Of a stretch of 64,000 bases of DNA, positions 24,102 through 33,108 are shown piece by piece. A program made the translations under genes and the position numbers. Position 1 is the stretch's first letter. Each line of letters begins with the position of its first letter. This DNA is from an uncultured Coriobacteriaceae bacterium. GTDB lineage: Bacteria; Actinomycetota; Coriobacteriia; Coriobacteriales; Atopobiaceae. The stretch covers positions 1 to 64,000 of the forward strand of contig CADALE010000013.1 in NCBI GenBank assembly GCA_902788705.1. Reading direction: 5' to 3'. A model generated the notes under the pieces. It was given only the letters and a program-made list of their open reading frames with translations, ran no database searches and had not been told where the DNA came from.

Positions 24102-24959
24102 ATGGTTGGGTGCGACGTCCGCATAGAGGTTGCCAGCGAGGCTGGCGCCTGCTTCGGCGTGGACCGGGCGCTCAAGCTGGCGTTGCGGGCAGCCGAGGAG
24201 GCAAGCGGACCGGTGCACACGCTGGGACCGCTCATCCACAACCCGTCGGTGGTGGCAGACCTCGACCGGCGGGGCGTGAGCGTGGTGGATGGCCCTCAGG
24301 TGGCGGCTGGCGACACGCTGCTGCTGCGCACGCATGGCGTGCCTCCGCAAGTAGAGGAGGCGGCGCACCAGGCGGGTGCCATCGTGGTCGACGCCACCTG
24401 TCCCTTCGTGAAGAAGTGCCATCGCGCAGCGGAGGAGCTGGCTGCCGAGGGCCGCCAGGTGCTGATCGTGGGCGAGGCAGGCCACCCCGAGGTGGAGGGA
24501 ACGCTTGGCCACGTACCCGAGGCCGTGGTGGTGGGTGGAGCAGACGAGCTGGACGCCATCCAGCTTAAGAGGCGCGTGGGGCTGGTGGTTCAGACCACGC
24601 TTGCCCGCGACACGCTGCGCGCGGTGGTGACGTCCCTCGTGGGACGCGTTGAGGACCTGCGCGTGGTGGACACCATCTGCGAGGCCACGACCCGACGCCA
24701 GCAGGCTGCGGCCGAGCTTGCCGCCCGGGCCGACGTCATGGTGGTGGTCGGGGGACTCAACTCGGCCAACACGACCCACCTTGCCCAGATCTGCGGCACG
24801 TACTGCGATCGAACCTTCCACATCGAGGAGGCTTGCGACCTCAGGCGCGAATGGATCGAAGGCGCCTCGCTCATTGGCATCACCGCTGGCGCCTCGACCC
24901 CTCAGACAGAGATAGACATCGTGCGGGACGCCATCGGCGCGTTCGTGCGCGAGCGCTAG
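24102..24959 (+). CDS. ispH: 4-hydroxy-3-methylbut-2-enyl diphosphate reductase
   Basis: A 285-residue iron-sulfur enzyme performing the last MEP-pathway step, giving IPP and DMAPP. The three cluster cysteines are in GACFGVDRA, ATCPFVKK and TICEATTRRQ. HTLGPLIHNPSVVADL, RTHGVPP, GEAGHPEVEGTLGH and SANTTHLAQIC are family hallmarks. ATG 24102, one base after plsC, is chosen; the open frame extends into plsC. The MEP pathway fits an actinobacterial anaerobe. Confidence 0.95.
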   Translation: MVGCDVRIEVASEAGACFGVDRALKLALRAAEEASGPVHTLGPLIHNPSVVADLDRRGVSVVDGPQVAAGDTLLLRTHGVPPQVEEAAHQAGAIVVDATCPFVKKCHRAAEELAAEGRQVLIVGEAGHPEVEGTLGHVPEAVVVGGADELDAIQLKRRVGLVVQTTLARDTLRAVVTSLVGRVEDLRVVDTICEATTRRQQAAAELAARADVMVVVGGLNSANTTHLAQICGTYCDRTFHIEEACDLRREWIEGASLIGITAGASTPQTEIDIVRDAIGAFVRER

Positions 24960-25005
24960 CAAACTGCCAACGCCAACGGCACATCCAGGCGGGAGGTGAG
25001 CGTGC

Positions 25006-26415
25006 ATGCCGACGACGGGCCCCAAGGAGACGCGGCGCGCCGACTATGCGTCGACGCGCGACCAGGCAGACGGTGCCTGGATTGCCCACGTTGCCGACGG
25101 AAGCCCCGCCTGGGAGGCTGGCCTCGAGGAGGGAATGCGCGTCCTCTCCGTGAACGGGGTGGAGCTGCGTGACATCATCGACTGGCGCTGGGAGGCCGAC
25201 GGAGAGCTTGCCGAGCTTGAGGTGTACGTCCCCCAGGAGGACGAGGTGTACGCCTGCGACCTCGAGCGCGAGGCGGGGCAGGACTGGGGCGTCGAGTTCA
25301 CCGACGTGCTGTTCGATGGCATCCGCACCTGCGTGAATGCCTGCCAGTTCTGCTTCATGGCGATGCTGCCCGACGACGCCCGGGCATCGCTCTCGCTGCG
25401 CGACGACGACTACCGGCTCTCGTTCTTGCAGGGCAACTTCGTCACGCTCACCAACGTTACCGACGAGGACGTGCAGCGCATCATCGACTGCCGCCTCGAG
25501 CCTATGAATGTGTCGCTGCACGCCATATCGCCCGAGGTCAGGCGCTCGCTCATCGGTCGCAACGCCCAGAGGGGCATCGACGTGCTCGAGCGGCTGCTGT
25601 GCGCAGGCATCGAGGTGCATGGCCAGATCGTGCTGTGCGCGGGCATCAACGATGGTGACGAGCTGCGCCGCACGCTTGACTGGGTGGAGTCCTGGCCCAC
25701 CTTCACGTCGCTGGCGCTTGTGCCCATGGGCTACACCAAGTACTCGCGTCGCTTCTCGTCGTCATTCTCCGAGGACCGCGAGGCAAGCCAGGCCGTGGTG
25801 CGCCTGCTTAGGCCCTATCAGGAGCGCGCACGCCGCGAGTTGGGCATCACGCGGTTCCAGCTTTCCGATGAGTTCTACCTCGACGCCAACCTTCCGGTGC
25901 CCGCTGCCGACACCTATGACGGCTATCCGCAGTTCTACGACGGCATCGGCATGCTGCGTAGCTTCCTTGACGACACGACGTCTATCTGCGCCGAGCGCAA
26001 GCACGACCTTTCCAAGGCTGCCCGATGGCTTGACGACCAGGGTCGGACGCTCCTCGTTGTGTGTGGCGAGGCGGCGCAGGGCGTGGTGGACGACCTGTGC
26101 GCCTCGTGGGCGTCGGCCCTTGGCCTTGCGAGGTCCTGCGCCGAGGCCTACCCCATACGCAACGACTACTACGGCGGCGACGTCAACGTGACTGGCCTCA
26201 TCGTGAGCTGCGACCTGCTTGCGCAGCTTCCCAAGGACCTGCACCGGCATGTGGTGATGCTGCCCGAGGTCATGTTCAACTTCGACCACGTCACGCTTGA
26301 CGGCGACACGCAGGAGCACATCGTGGAGGAGCTTGCCTCGCGAGGCGCCGAGGTGCTGGTGTGCGTGACCACCCCCGGGCCTCTGCTGGATGCGTTGCTT
26401 GAGGCCATGAGGTAA
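25006..26415 (+). CDS. DUF512 protein with PDZ-like and CX3CX2C iron-sulfur motif
   Basis: A 469-residue protein. Residues 25-65 form a PDZ-like domain (ADGSPAWEAGLEEGMRVLSV). CVNACQFCF near residue 105 gives a CX3CX2C cluster motif like that of radical SAM enzymes, followed by LQGNFVTLTNVTDEDVQRII, the radical-SAM-like barrel. The C-terminal part (FDHVTLDGDTQEHIVEELAS) is the DUF512 domain. GGAGG lies 9 bases before the start. This gene normally sits beside der and plsY in gram-positives, and both lie just downstream, separated only by the SIR2 gene. The reaction is unknown. Confidence 0.88.
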   Translation: MPTTGPKETRRADYASTRDQADGAWIAHVADGSPAWEAGLEEGMRVLSVNGVELRDIIDWRWEADGELAELEVYVPQEDEVYACDLEREAGQDWGVEFTDVLFDGIRTCVNACQFCFMAMLPDDARASLSLRDDDYRLSFLQGNFVTLTNVTDEDVQRIIDCRLEPMNVSLHAISPEVRRSLIGRNAQRGIDVLERLLCAGIEVHGQIVLCAGINDGDELRRTLDWVESWPTFTSLALVPMGYTKYSRRFSSSFSEDREASQAVVRLLRPYQERARRELGITRFQLSDEFYLDANLPVPAADTYDGYPQFYDGIGMLRSFLDDTTSICAERKHDLSKAARWLDDQGRTLLVVCGEAAQGVVDDLCASWASALGLARSCAEAYPIRNDYYGGDVNVTGLIVSCDLLAQLPKDLHRHVVMLPEVMFNFDHVTLDGDTQEHIVEELASRGAEVLVCVTTPGPLLDALLEAMR

Positions 26416-26440
26416 GCGTGCCGCAACGCGTGTCCCCGCG

Positions 26441-28150
26441 CTAGGAGATCCCGCCCTCCACATGGATTCGCAAGAGTCTGCCCACACGCCTCAGCACCGA
26501 TGCACGCGAGCCCTCGCACGTCTCGATGACGGACTCGCGCACGGTGGCGTCGGCCACGAGCCGCCTGCCCAGAGTGAGGCAGAGGTCCTCCAAGACCTCG
26601 GCCGTGCCGGCGGTGCCATCGATGCGCGCCTCGCCGCTGGCCACGGGCACACGCTGCCACTGGAGCGTCTGGATGGCCTCCATCTCCTCGAGGGAGTCGA
26701 CGCACAGCAGGAAGAGCTGCATCTCAAGGGGCTCGGCATGCCGTGCGATGGCGCGCTGCAGCTCGTGGAGGCCCGACGAGAGGTCGATGTCGAAGCGGGC
26801 AACCGGAAGCTCGGGCGGCATGCCGTCGGCGTTGCGCCACAGCGCGGCATGCATCGAGAACGCCTTGCGTATGTAGGCAAGGGCCACCTCGGGATGTATG
26901 CATTGGCCTATGACCTGCGCAAGCGTGGACGCAGACACCCCGGCTGCGCCCATGGCGCGCGCATCGAGGAAGGGTGCCCAGAATGCGAGGCACGCGTCGC
27001 CTACCTCGCAAGCTGCCAGGTGTTCGAGGACAAGCCGCTGGAAGCGACCGTAGAAGGGCCGGTGCGCCTCCTCGGCAAGCAGGATGAGCTCATGATGGTG
27101 CTCGACGGCGAAGGCGTCGGCAGCCCAGCGCCTCAGAACCTCGTCGCGTGGCTCGTCCCCCTTCTCGAAGAGGAGGCCTCCATAGCCAAGGGCGACGAGG
27201 GTCTCGAGGCTCTCGAATCCATGGGCGGCGCGGGCGAACGACTCCGCGTAGGCACGGCGATGACCTGGGTCCGGGTCCTCGAAGGCCTTGCGGAGCGTCT
27301 CCACGTCATAGTCGGTGAGGGGATCCGTCGCGGCCGAGATGCGCTCCACTGCCTGCGAGCGCTCGGAAGGCGTGCGAAGCACCCGGAGGCGCCATTCCCT
27401 AAAGAGCTCGGGCAGCTGGTCATAGCGCTCGAAACGGATGGGCGTGATGCCTCGTGCGCGCCATCGGGTGAACCAGGCCACGTCGGGCTCCAGCACGAAG
27501 ACGCGGTCCTCAAGCTCGGTGGATATCGACCTCGCGAGGTACTGCAGCGGCATGTCGCGCAGGCTGTAGCCCACGAAGAGCACGGTGTAGCGGGCGAACA
27601 TCTTCACCAGGAAGCGCGCCACCCAACCATCCGACACGTAGGCACTGCCAAAGTCGGAGTCCACGAGGATCATCTCGGAGGGCTGGCGGATGTCGCCATG
27701 CAGGTGCACGATGCCGTTGATGTCGTTTCCCAGCGGCAGGGCGGGGGAGGAGAAGGTGCGCAGGTACATGCCCAAATGGTTGGCGGCCTCCTCGAAGCGC
27801 AGATCGTAGTTGGTGGTGACGATGCGCGCAACCCCTCCCTCGAAGAGCCGAACGATGTTGGCGTGCAGCTCGGAGGCGCGTCCCGCTCCCATGATGTGGG
27901 CGCAGTCGCGCTTGAGCTGCGTCGGGTTGCCGATGCGGCCTAGGTACGACTCGTAGCGCTCGCCCTCAAACCGTGGCGTCACCTGGCCGTCGACGCTGGA
28001 CGTCCGCGCTAGGCTGTCGATGAGCTGCGTGAAGTCGGGCAGGGGGTCGGGCGGCTGCATGGACACGCCGGCGCCGGCAAACACCACAAGGCGGTCCTCC
28101 TCGATGGCGGTGGTCAGCACGTCGGGTATGTCGATTCCGTTTATCTGCAC
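26441..28150 (-). CDS. SIR2-domain NADase-like protein, probable defence protein
   Basis: A 569-residue protein from GTG 28150, which has GAGGTG 6 bases upstream; the TTG start six codons earlier is weaker. Residues 15-210 are a SIR2-like Rossmann fold: RLVVFAGAGVSMQPPDPLPD (NAD loop), RIVTTNYDLRFEEAANHLG, IVHLHGDI and VLFVGYSLRDMPLQYLARSI. The long C-terminal region (about 350 residues) is helical, like DUF4020 extensions. Such SIR2_2 proteins in Thoeris, DSR and Avs systems destroy NAD on phage infection. No partner gene is present. It is antisense to the DUF512-der-plsY line, which it appears to interrupt. Assignment to defence is inference from family. Confidence 0.75.
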   Translation of the reverse strand: MQINGIDIPDVLTTAIEEDRLVVFAGAGVSMQPPDPLPDFTQLIDSLARTSSVDGQVTPRFEGERYESYLGRIGNPTQLKRDCAHIMGAGRASELHANIVRLFEGGVARIVTTNYDLRFEEAANHLGMYLRTFSSPALPLGNDINGIVHLHGDIRQPSEMILVDSDFGSAYVSDGWVARFLVKMFARYTVLFVGYSLRDMPLQYLARSISTELEDRVFVLEPDVAWFTRWRARGITPIRFERYDQLPELFREWRLRVLRTPSERSQAVERISAATDPLTDYDVETLRKAFEDPDPGHRRAYAESFARAAHGFESLETLVALGYGGLLFEKGDEPRDEVLRRWAADAFAVEHHHELILLAEEAHRPFYGRFQRLVLEHLAACEVGDACLAFWAPFLDARAMGAAGVSASTLAQVIGQCIHPEVALAYIRKAFSMHAALWRNADGMPPELPVARFDIDLSSGLHELQRAIARHAEPLEMQLFLLCVDSLEEMEAIQTLQWQRVPVASGEARIDGTAGTAEVLEDLCLTLGRRLVADATVRESVIETCEGSRASVLRRVGRLLRIHVEGGIS

Positions 28151-28263
28151 TGCGACACCTCGTTTCAATCGCTTCCCATGCTACCGCATGCCTAAGCCCT
28201 CACTTGCTAAGACGTGGGCTTTCTGGCGGCGGGTCAAAGGCGGAAGGTTGGGTGGCGGCACCA

Positions 28264-28272
28264 TGCTACAAT
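28264..28272 (+). promoter_or_regulatory. Extended -10 promoter for der-plsY
   Basis: TGCTACAAT lies 33 bases before der. The identical nonamer lies upstream of the response-regulator gene (39216-39224, other strand), supporting TGCTACAAT as a promoter box in this genome. Confidence 0.55.
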
Positions 28273-28305
28273 TTATCAGTTACCTGTCTCAACTGGAGGA
28301 ACATC

Positions 28306-29631
28306 ATGCCCAAGCCCATCGTGGCAGTCGTCGGCCGCCCCAACGTCGGCAAGTCCACCCTCGTGAACCGCCTTGCCGTAAGCCGTGACGCCATCGTCCA
28401 TGAGTCGCGCGGCGTCACGCGCGACCGCAGCTACCATACCACCGACTGGAACGGACGCGAGTTCGTGCTCATCGACACCGGCGGCATCGAGTCGGTCAAG
28501 TCCAAGGACGTCTTCGCGCCGCGCATCCGCGAGCAGGCCCTGGCCGCCTGTGACGAGGCTGACGTCATCATCTTCGTGGTGGACGGAACGGTTGGCGTGA
28601 CCGACGAGGACGAGGAGGTTGCCCGCGTCATCCGCAAGACCGACAAGCCGTGCTTTTTGTGCGTCAACAAGATGGACGACCCTGCTTCGGATACTCCCAT
28701 CTGGGACTTCTGGTCGCTAGGCGTGGGCGAGCCCCTGCCCATCTCGGCTGGCCACGGCCACGGCACGGGCGATCTGCTGGACGCTGTGGTGGCCGCGTTC
28801 CCCGAGGAGGTTGACGAGCCCGAGGACGAGGATGACGACGTGCTTGACGTGGCCATCATCGGTCGGCCCAACGTGGGCAAGTCGTCGCTGGCCAACCGCC
28901 TCGCGCGCAAGAACCGCTCCATCGTGAGCGACGTGGCGGGCACCACGCGCGACGCCATCGACACCATGATCGAGTGGAAGGGCCAGCGCTTCCGCCTGGT
29001 GGACACCGCCGGCATGCGCAAGAAGACGCAGGTGCACGAGGACGTGGAGTACTACAGCCTGGTGCGCGGCCTTGAGGCCATGGACCGCGCGGACGTATGC
29101 CTGCTGGTGGTTGACGCCTCGGTGGGCGTGACCGAGCAGGACCAGAAGCTGCTGGGCATGGCGGTGGACCGCGGCTGCGCCATCGTGCTTTTGCTTAACA
29201 AGTGGGACCTGATCACCACCGAGCAGCAGCGCACTGAGGTTGGCGAGTCGCTTGCCCAGCGAATGGTGTTCGCGCCGTGGGCGCCCTCCATCAACATCTC
29301 GGCGCTTACCGGACGCGCCATCGACAAGGTGCTGGAGGCCACGGTGCGCGCCGCGGCCAACCACGCGCAGCAGATTCCCACGCCCAAGCTCAACGCGCTG
29401 CTCACGCAGCTGCGAGAGTCGGGCCACACCGTCAGCGAGAAGGGGCGCCGCCTCAAGATCCAGTACGGCGCCCAGACGGGCTCGAAGCCGCCGGTGTTCA
29501 CGTTCTGGTGCAACGCCCCCGACCTCGTTGACGACAACTTCGAGCGCTACCTGGAGAACCGCCTGCGTGAGGCCTTCGACCTCACCGGTACGCCCATCCG
29601 CATGAAGTTTCGTAGGAAGTCGGAGGATTAG
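28306..29631 (+). CDS. der: Ribosome assembly GTPase Der
   Basis: A 441-residue protein with tandem G domains followed by a KH-like domain, as in all Der/EngA. G1 motifs GRPNVGKST (domain 1, residues 9-17) and GRPNVGKSS (domain 2), G3 DTGG and DTAG, G4 NKMD and NKWD are all present. The end (RMKFRRKSED) is the usual basic KH-like tail. ATG 28306 has GGAGG upstream; the longer frame is non-coding. plsY follows after 2 bases. Confidence 0.97.
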   Translation: MPKPIVAVVGRPNVGKSTLVNRLAVSRDAIVHESRGVTRDRSYHTTDWNGREFVLIDTGGIESVKSKDVFAPRIREQALAACDEADVIIFVVDGTVGVTDEDEEVARVIRKTDKPCFLCVNKMDDPASDTPIWDFWSLGVGEPLPISAGHGHGTGDLLDAVVAAFPEEVDEPEDEDDDVLDVAIIGRPNVGKSSLANRLARKNRSIVSDVAGTTRDAIDTMIEWKGQRFRLVDTAGMRKKTQVHEDVEYYSLVRGLEAMDRADVCLLVVDASVGVTEQDQKLLGMAVDRGCAIVLLLNKWDLITTEQQRTEVGESLAQRMVFAPWAPSINISALTGRAIDKVLEATVRAAANHAQQIPTPKLNALLTQLRESGHTVSEKGRRLKIQYGAQTGSKPPVFTFWCNAPDLVDDNFERYLENRLREAFDLTGTPIRMKFRRKSED

Positions 29632-29633
29632 CG

Positions 29634-30353
29634 ATGGATGCCTTTCTCGTAATGCTTGCGCTGTGCATGGCTGCTTCGATCGCCATCTGTGGCATTCCCT
29701 TCGGGCTCATCGTCTCCCAGCGCATGGCTGGCGTCGACGTGCGCGAGGTGGGTTCGGGCAACATCGGCATGACCAACGTGGCACGCACGGTGGGTGGCTC
29801 GGCTGCTGCCATCACCTTCGCGCTGGACGTGGGAAAGGGCGTGCTGAGCATGGCACTTACCCGCCTGCTGCTTGGTCTGGTGTTGCCCTCCAACATGGCG
29901 CTTGACCACGCCTCCACCGGGTTTGCGGCCCTCACCGTCGTGTATGCCTGCTGTGTTGCGGGGCACGTGTTCAGCCCGTACCTGGGCTTCCATGGTGGCA
30001 AGGGCATCTCGGTGGGGTTTGGGGCGGCGCTGGCGCTCTGGTGGCCCATCGGGCTGTGCCTGCTCGTCGTGTTCATGGCCCTGGCCCTGCCCACGCGCTA
30101 CGTCTCGGCCGGCTCCATAGCCGCCGCCGTGTCGCTGCCCATCCAGTGCCTGCTGCTGTGGCACGTCACCCCGTGGGCCACGGTTCCGCTTGCCGCCGTG
30201 GCCGCCGTGGTGGTGTGGGCGCACCGGTCCAATATCGTGAAGCTCATGCACGGACGGGAGAGCCGCTTCTCCGTGAAGGGTGCCGAGGGCCTGCGCGACC
30301 GCCTGAAGGAGAAGATGGCGGCCTCCCGTGCCGACGAGCACACCAAGGAGTAG
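29634..30353 (+). CDS. plsY: Glycerol-3-phosphate acyltransferase PlsY
   Basis: A 239-residue integral membrane enzyme transferring acyl from acyl phosphate to glycerol-3-phosphate. EVGSGNIGMTNVARTVG is the conserved first loop, GHVFSPYLGFHGGKGISVGF the central motif, and VWAHRSNIVKLMHGRESRF the third. Five or more helices are evident. The C-terminal 25 residues form a charged extension. It is coupled to der. Confidence 0.93.
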   Translation: MDAFLVMLALCMAASIAICGIPFGLIVSQRMAGVDVREVGSGNIGMTNVARTVGGSAAAITFALDVGKGVLSMALTRLLLGLVLPSNMALDHASTGFAALTVVYACCVAGHVFSPYLGFHGGKGISVGFGAALALWWPIGLCLLVVFMALALPTRYVSAGSIAAAVSLPIQCLLLWHVTPWATVPLAAVAAVVVWAHRSNIVKLMHGRESRFSVKGAEGLRDRLKEKMAASRADEHTKE

Positions 30354-30481
30354 CCTGCCCACCCTTGTCGCAACAACCGGGCGCACTTGTGGTTACGCAT
30401 GCACAAGCCGCGCGACCTGGCCAAGTTGCGCTATCCTGTTTTGAGCGATGTGGCACGACAAACGAATAGGGAGAGATGCCC

Positions 30482-31159
30482 ATGCCAGAGGACGTGAAGA
30501 TAGCCCCGTCCATCTTAGCCGCCAACTTTCTGCAGCTTGGAGACGAGCTGGACAGCATAGCCAATGCGGACTACGTGCACTACGACGTCATGGATGGCCA
30601 TTTCGTCCCGAACCTGTCGTTCGGGCTTGACATGCTGCGCCAGATAGCCGCAGCGGCCCCGATACCCGTTGATGCGCACCTCATGATCTCAAACCCGGAC
30701 GACTACGCCGTGCGCTATGCGCAGGCTGGCGCCGACATGGTCACCTTCCATATCGAGGCTACGCCGCACGCTCACCGCGTGCTCTCGGGCATCAAGGACT
30801 GTGGTTCGCAGGCTGGTGTGGTGCTGTGCCCGTCCACGCCCATCTCGTCGCTTGACGCCATCATCGAGGACGTGGACATGGTCCTTCTGATGTCGGTCAA
30901 CCCCGGCTACGGCGGCCAGAGCTTCATCGACGGCACCTACCGCAAGCTACGCCAGCTTGCTGACCTATGCGACGAACGTGGCGTGCAGCCGCTTATCGAG
31001 GTTGACGGCGGCGTCGCCGCCCACAACGTCGAGGAGGTGTGCGCCGCTGGCGCCAACGTGATCGTGGCCGGCAGCTCGGTGTTTGGCGCCCCCAACCATG
31101 GTGCTGCCGTCGAGCAGCTTCGCGAGCTGGGCCGTCGTGGCCTTGCCAGGAGGTCATGA
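30482..31159 (+). CDS. rpe: Ribulose-phosphate 3-epimerase
   Basis: A 225-residue TIM barrel enzyme interconverting Ru5P and Xu5P. APSILAANFLQLGDEL, HYDVMDGHFVPNLSFG (catalytic Asp and His), DAHLMISNPDDY, SVNPGYGGQSFI and EVDGGV are all signature motifs. ATG 30482 is chosen over 30476 because GGGAGA is then 7 bases upstream rather than abutting. The next gene, cysteine desulfurase, starts 1 base after the stop. Confidence 0.95.
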   Translation: MPEDVKIAPSILAANFLQLGDELDSIANADYVHYDVMDGHFVPNLSFGLDMLRQIAAAAPIPVDAHLMISNPDDYAVRYAQAGADMVTFHIEATPHAHRVLSGIKDCGSQAGVVLCPSTPISSLDAIIEDVDMVLLMSVNPGYGGQSFIDGTYRKLRQLADLCDERGVQPLIEVDGGVAAHNVEEVCAAGANVIVAGSSVFGAPNHGAAVEQLRELGRRGLARRS

Positions 31160-31160
31160 G

Positions 31161-32318
31161 ATGGCGCGCGACCGCGTGTACCTTGACCATGCAGCGTCCT
31201 CACCCATGAGCGAGGCGGCGCTCGAGGCCGAGCGCACCTACGAGGCGCAGCCATATGCCGGTGCCAACCCCAACTCGCTGCACACCATGGGCCGTCAGGC
31301 CGCGCGTGCCCTTGACGGGGCGCGTGCCACGTTGGCACGCTGCCTGGGCTGCGGATTTCGTCCGTCTGACGTGACCTTTACCTCGGGTGGCACCGAGAGC
31401 AACAACCTTGCCCTGTGGGGGCTTGCCGAGGGTGCGCGTGCACGCGACCGCAAGCGCGTGCGCGTCATCATGTCGTCCATCGAACACGACTCTGTGCTTG
31501 ACGTGGCGCCCAGCCTGCGCAATCGCGGCTTCGAGGTGTCGTTTGCCCCCGTGGGCCGCGATGGGAGGGTCTCTCTGGACGCCCTGGGCAGCATGCTGGG
31601 CCCCGATGTGGCCCTCGTCTCGGTGATGGCGGCAAACAACGAGACGGGCATCGTGCAGCCCCTTGCCGACGTCGCCAAGATGGCACACGCAGCTGGTGCT
31701 CTCGTACATACCGACGCCGTCCAGGCCTTCGGTCGGATACGGCTTGAGATTGCAGACGTCGATGCCGTGAGCATCGCGGCGCACAAGATTGGTGGCCCCG
31801 TGGGCATAGGCGCCCTCGTCCTGCGCAGCCGCGTGCCGCTGCGGCCCCAGAGCTTTGGTGGGGGACAGGAGCAGGGCAGGCGTGCGGGCACACAGGACGT
31901 GCGTGGCGCACGTGCCTTTGCCGCGGCGGCCAAGGACTGCCTTGACCATCTTGACGAGCGCGCGACCCTCGTGTCGCATCGCGCGCAGGAGCTCTGCCAG
32001 ACGCTGTGCGCAGAGGGCTCGGGCATTCGCGAGACGGTGGACGTCGCCTATGGGGTGGGGCGCCTGCCGGGGCTTGTGTCGCTGCTGGTAGACAACGTTG
32101 ACTCCGAGACCCTCGTGCTAAGGCTTGACGAGGCGGGCTTCGAGGTATCGGCTGGCAGCGCGTGCTCAAGCGGCAGCCTTGACCCCAGCCACGTGCTCAC
32201 CGCCATGGGCATACCGCGCACCGAGGCGTTCAACAGCCTGCGCGTGAGCTTCGACGAGCGCGTGGGAGACGACGACCTGGCGCGCTTCGCACAGGCGCTG
32301 CGCTCCATCGCACGATGA
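31161..32318 (+). CDS. Cysteine desulfurase (NifS/IscS type)
   Basis: A 385-residue PLP enzyme that mobilises sulfur from cysteine for Fe-S clusters or tRNA thiolation. YLDHAASSPMSEAALEAE opens the fold; GGTESNNLALWG and NNETGIVQP bind PLP; the PLP lysine is in AAHKIGGPVG; the active cysteine lies in AGSACSSGSLDPSHVL, group I style. It follows rpe by one base. No iscU or sufU is adjacent, so the acceptor is unknown; in this lineage such genes often pair with a tRNA thiolation enzyme elsewhere. Confidence 0.92.
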   Translation: MARDRVYLDHAASSPMSEAALEAERTYEAQPYAGANPNSLHTMGRQAARALDGARATLARCLGCGFRPSDVTFTSGGTESNNLALWGLAEGARARDRKRVRVIMSSIEHDSVLDVAPSLRNRGFEVSFAPVGRDGRVSLDALGSMLGPDVALVSVMAANNETGIVQPLADVAKMAHAAGALVHTDAVQAFGRIRLEIADVDAVSIAAHKIGGPVGIGALVLRSRVPLRPQSFGGGQEQGRRAGTQDVRGARAFAAAAKDCLDHLDERATLVSHRAQELCQTLCAEGSGIRETVDVAYGVGRLPGLVSLLVDNVDSETLVLRLDEAGFEVSAGSACSSGSLDPSHVLTAMGIPRTEAFNSLRVSFDERVGDDDLARFAQALRSIAR

Positions 32319-32361
32319 TCACCACGACCAAACGATACGACTTCGAAGGAATCGAGGAGAC

Positions 32362-33084
32362 ATGACGGAATCGAGTTCGCTGCTGAGGCTGCAGGAGGTA
32401 GACCTCCAGCTCATGAGGCTGCGCAAGACCCTCTCGGCCATGCCGCAGCAGGAGAAGCTGCGCGCCATCACCCTCGCGAAGCGCAAACTTGCCGCGCAGC
32501 TCAAGCAGATCGTCGGCCAACGCAAGGACATCGAGACCGAGCTGGCCGACAATCAGGCCGACCACGCGAAGATTCTTGCCATCACTGCCGAGGTGCGTGA
32601 GCGCGTGTCCGAGCGCGTGCAGAGCTACCGGCAGATCCAGGACCTTGAGTCGCAGCTCACGTCGCTGGCCAAGCGGCAGGAGAAGCTCGAGTTCACGCAG
32701 ACCGACATCCTGCAGCGACTGGGCCAGGCGCAGAAGGCCGAGGCCAACGCACGTGCGCTTGCCCAGAGGCTCCTTGACGAGGAGGCCGCCCAGACCGAGT
32801 CCTACGAGCACGACTCAGCCGACCTGCGCGCGCAGGTGCGCGTGCTCGAGCAGGAGCGTGAGGGTCTGGTTGCCCAGCTCTCGGGCGACACGCTTGACAC
32901 CTATGACGCGGCCTGCAAGCGCTTTGGCGGGCTTGCGGTGGAGTCTCTGGCCAGCAACGTGCCCAGCACGTGCCGCGTCAAGCTGCAGCCGGCCATCTAC
33001 CAGAGGCTGGTGCGTGGTCCCCAGATCACGGAGTGCCCGTATTGCCACCGTATGCTGGTGGTTGAGCAGCGCGACTTCGAGTAG
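32362..33084 (+). CDS. Coiled-coil protein with C-terminal zinc-ribbon-like end
   Basis: A 240-residue protein: residues 5-175 are a long antiparallel coiled coil (QEVDLQLMRLRKTLSAMPQQ, then many charged heptads), and the end resembles the zf-RING_7/C4 zinc ribbon family (PSTCRVKLQPAIYQRLVRGP, TECPYCHRMLVV). The second CxxC knuckle is intact, but the first has a single cysteine, so zinc binding is probably altered or lost. Family members are widespread in actinobacteria near nucleotide or cofactor genes and have no established function. coaBC follows 24 bases later. Confidence 0.8.
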   Translation: MTESSSLLRLQEVDLQLMRLRKTLSAMPQQEKLRAITLAKRKLAAQLKQIVGQRKDIETELADNQADHAKILAITAEVRERVSERVQSYRQIQDLESQLTSLAKRQEKLEFTQTDILQRLGQAQKAEANARALAQRLLDEEAAQTESYEHDSADLRAQVRVLEQEREGLVAQLSGDTLDTYDAACKRFGGLAVESLASNVPSTCRVKLQPAIYQRLVRGPQITECPYCHRMLVVEQRDFE

Positions 33085-33108
33085 GTCCTGAAGGAACGGA
33101 GGGCTTCC

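Noticed and set aside
26462-27943. 493-codon plus-strand frame over the SIR2 gene
   Set aside because: No domain; the minus frame has SIR2 motifs and a ribosome binding site.
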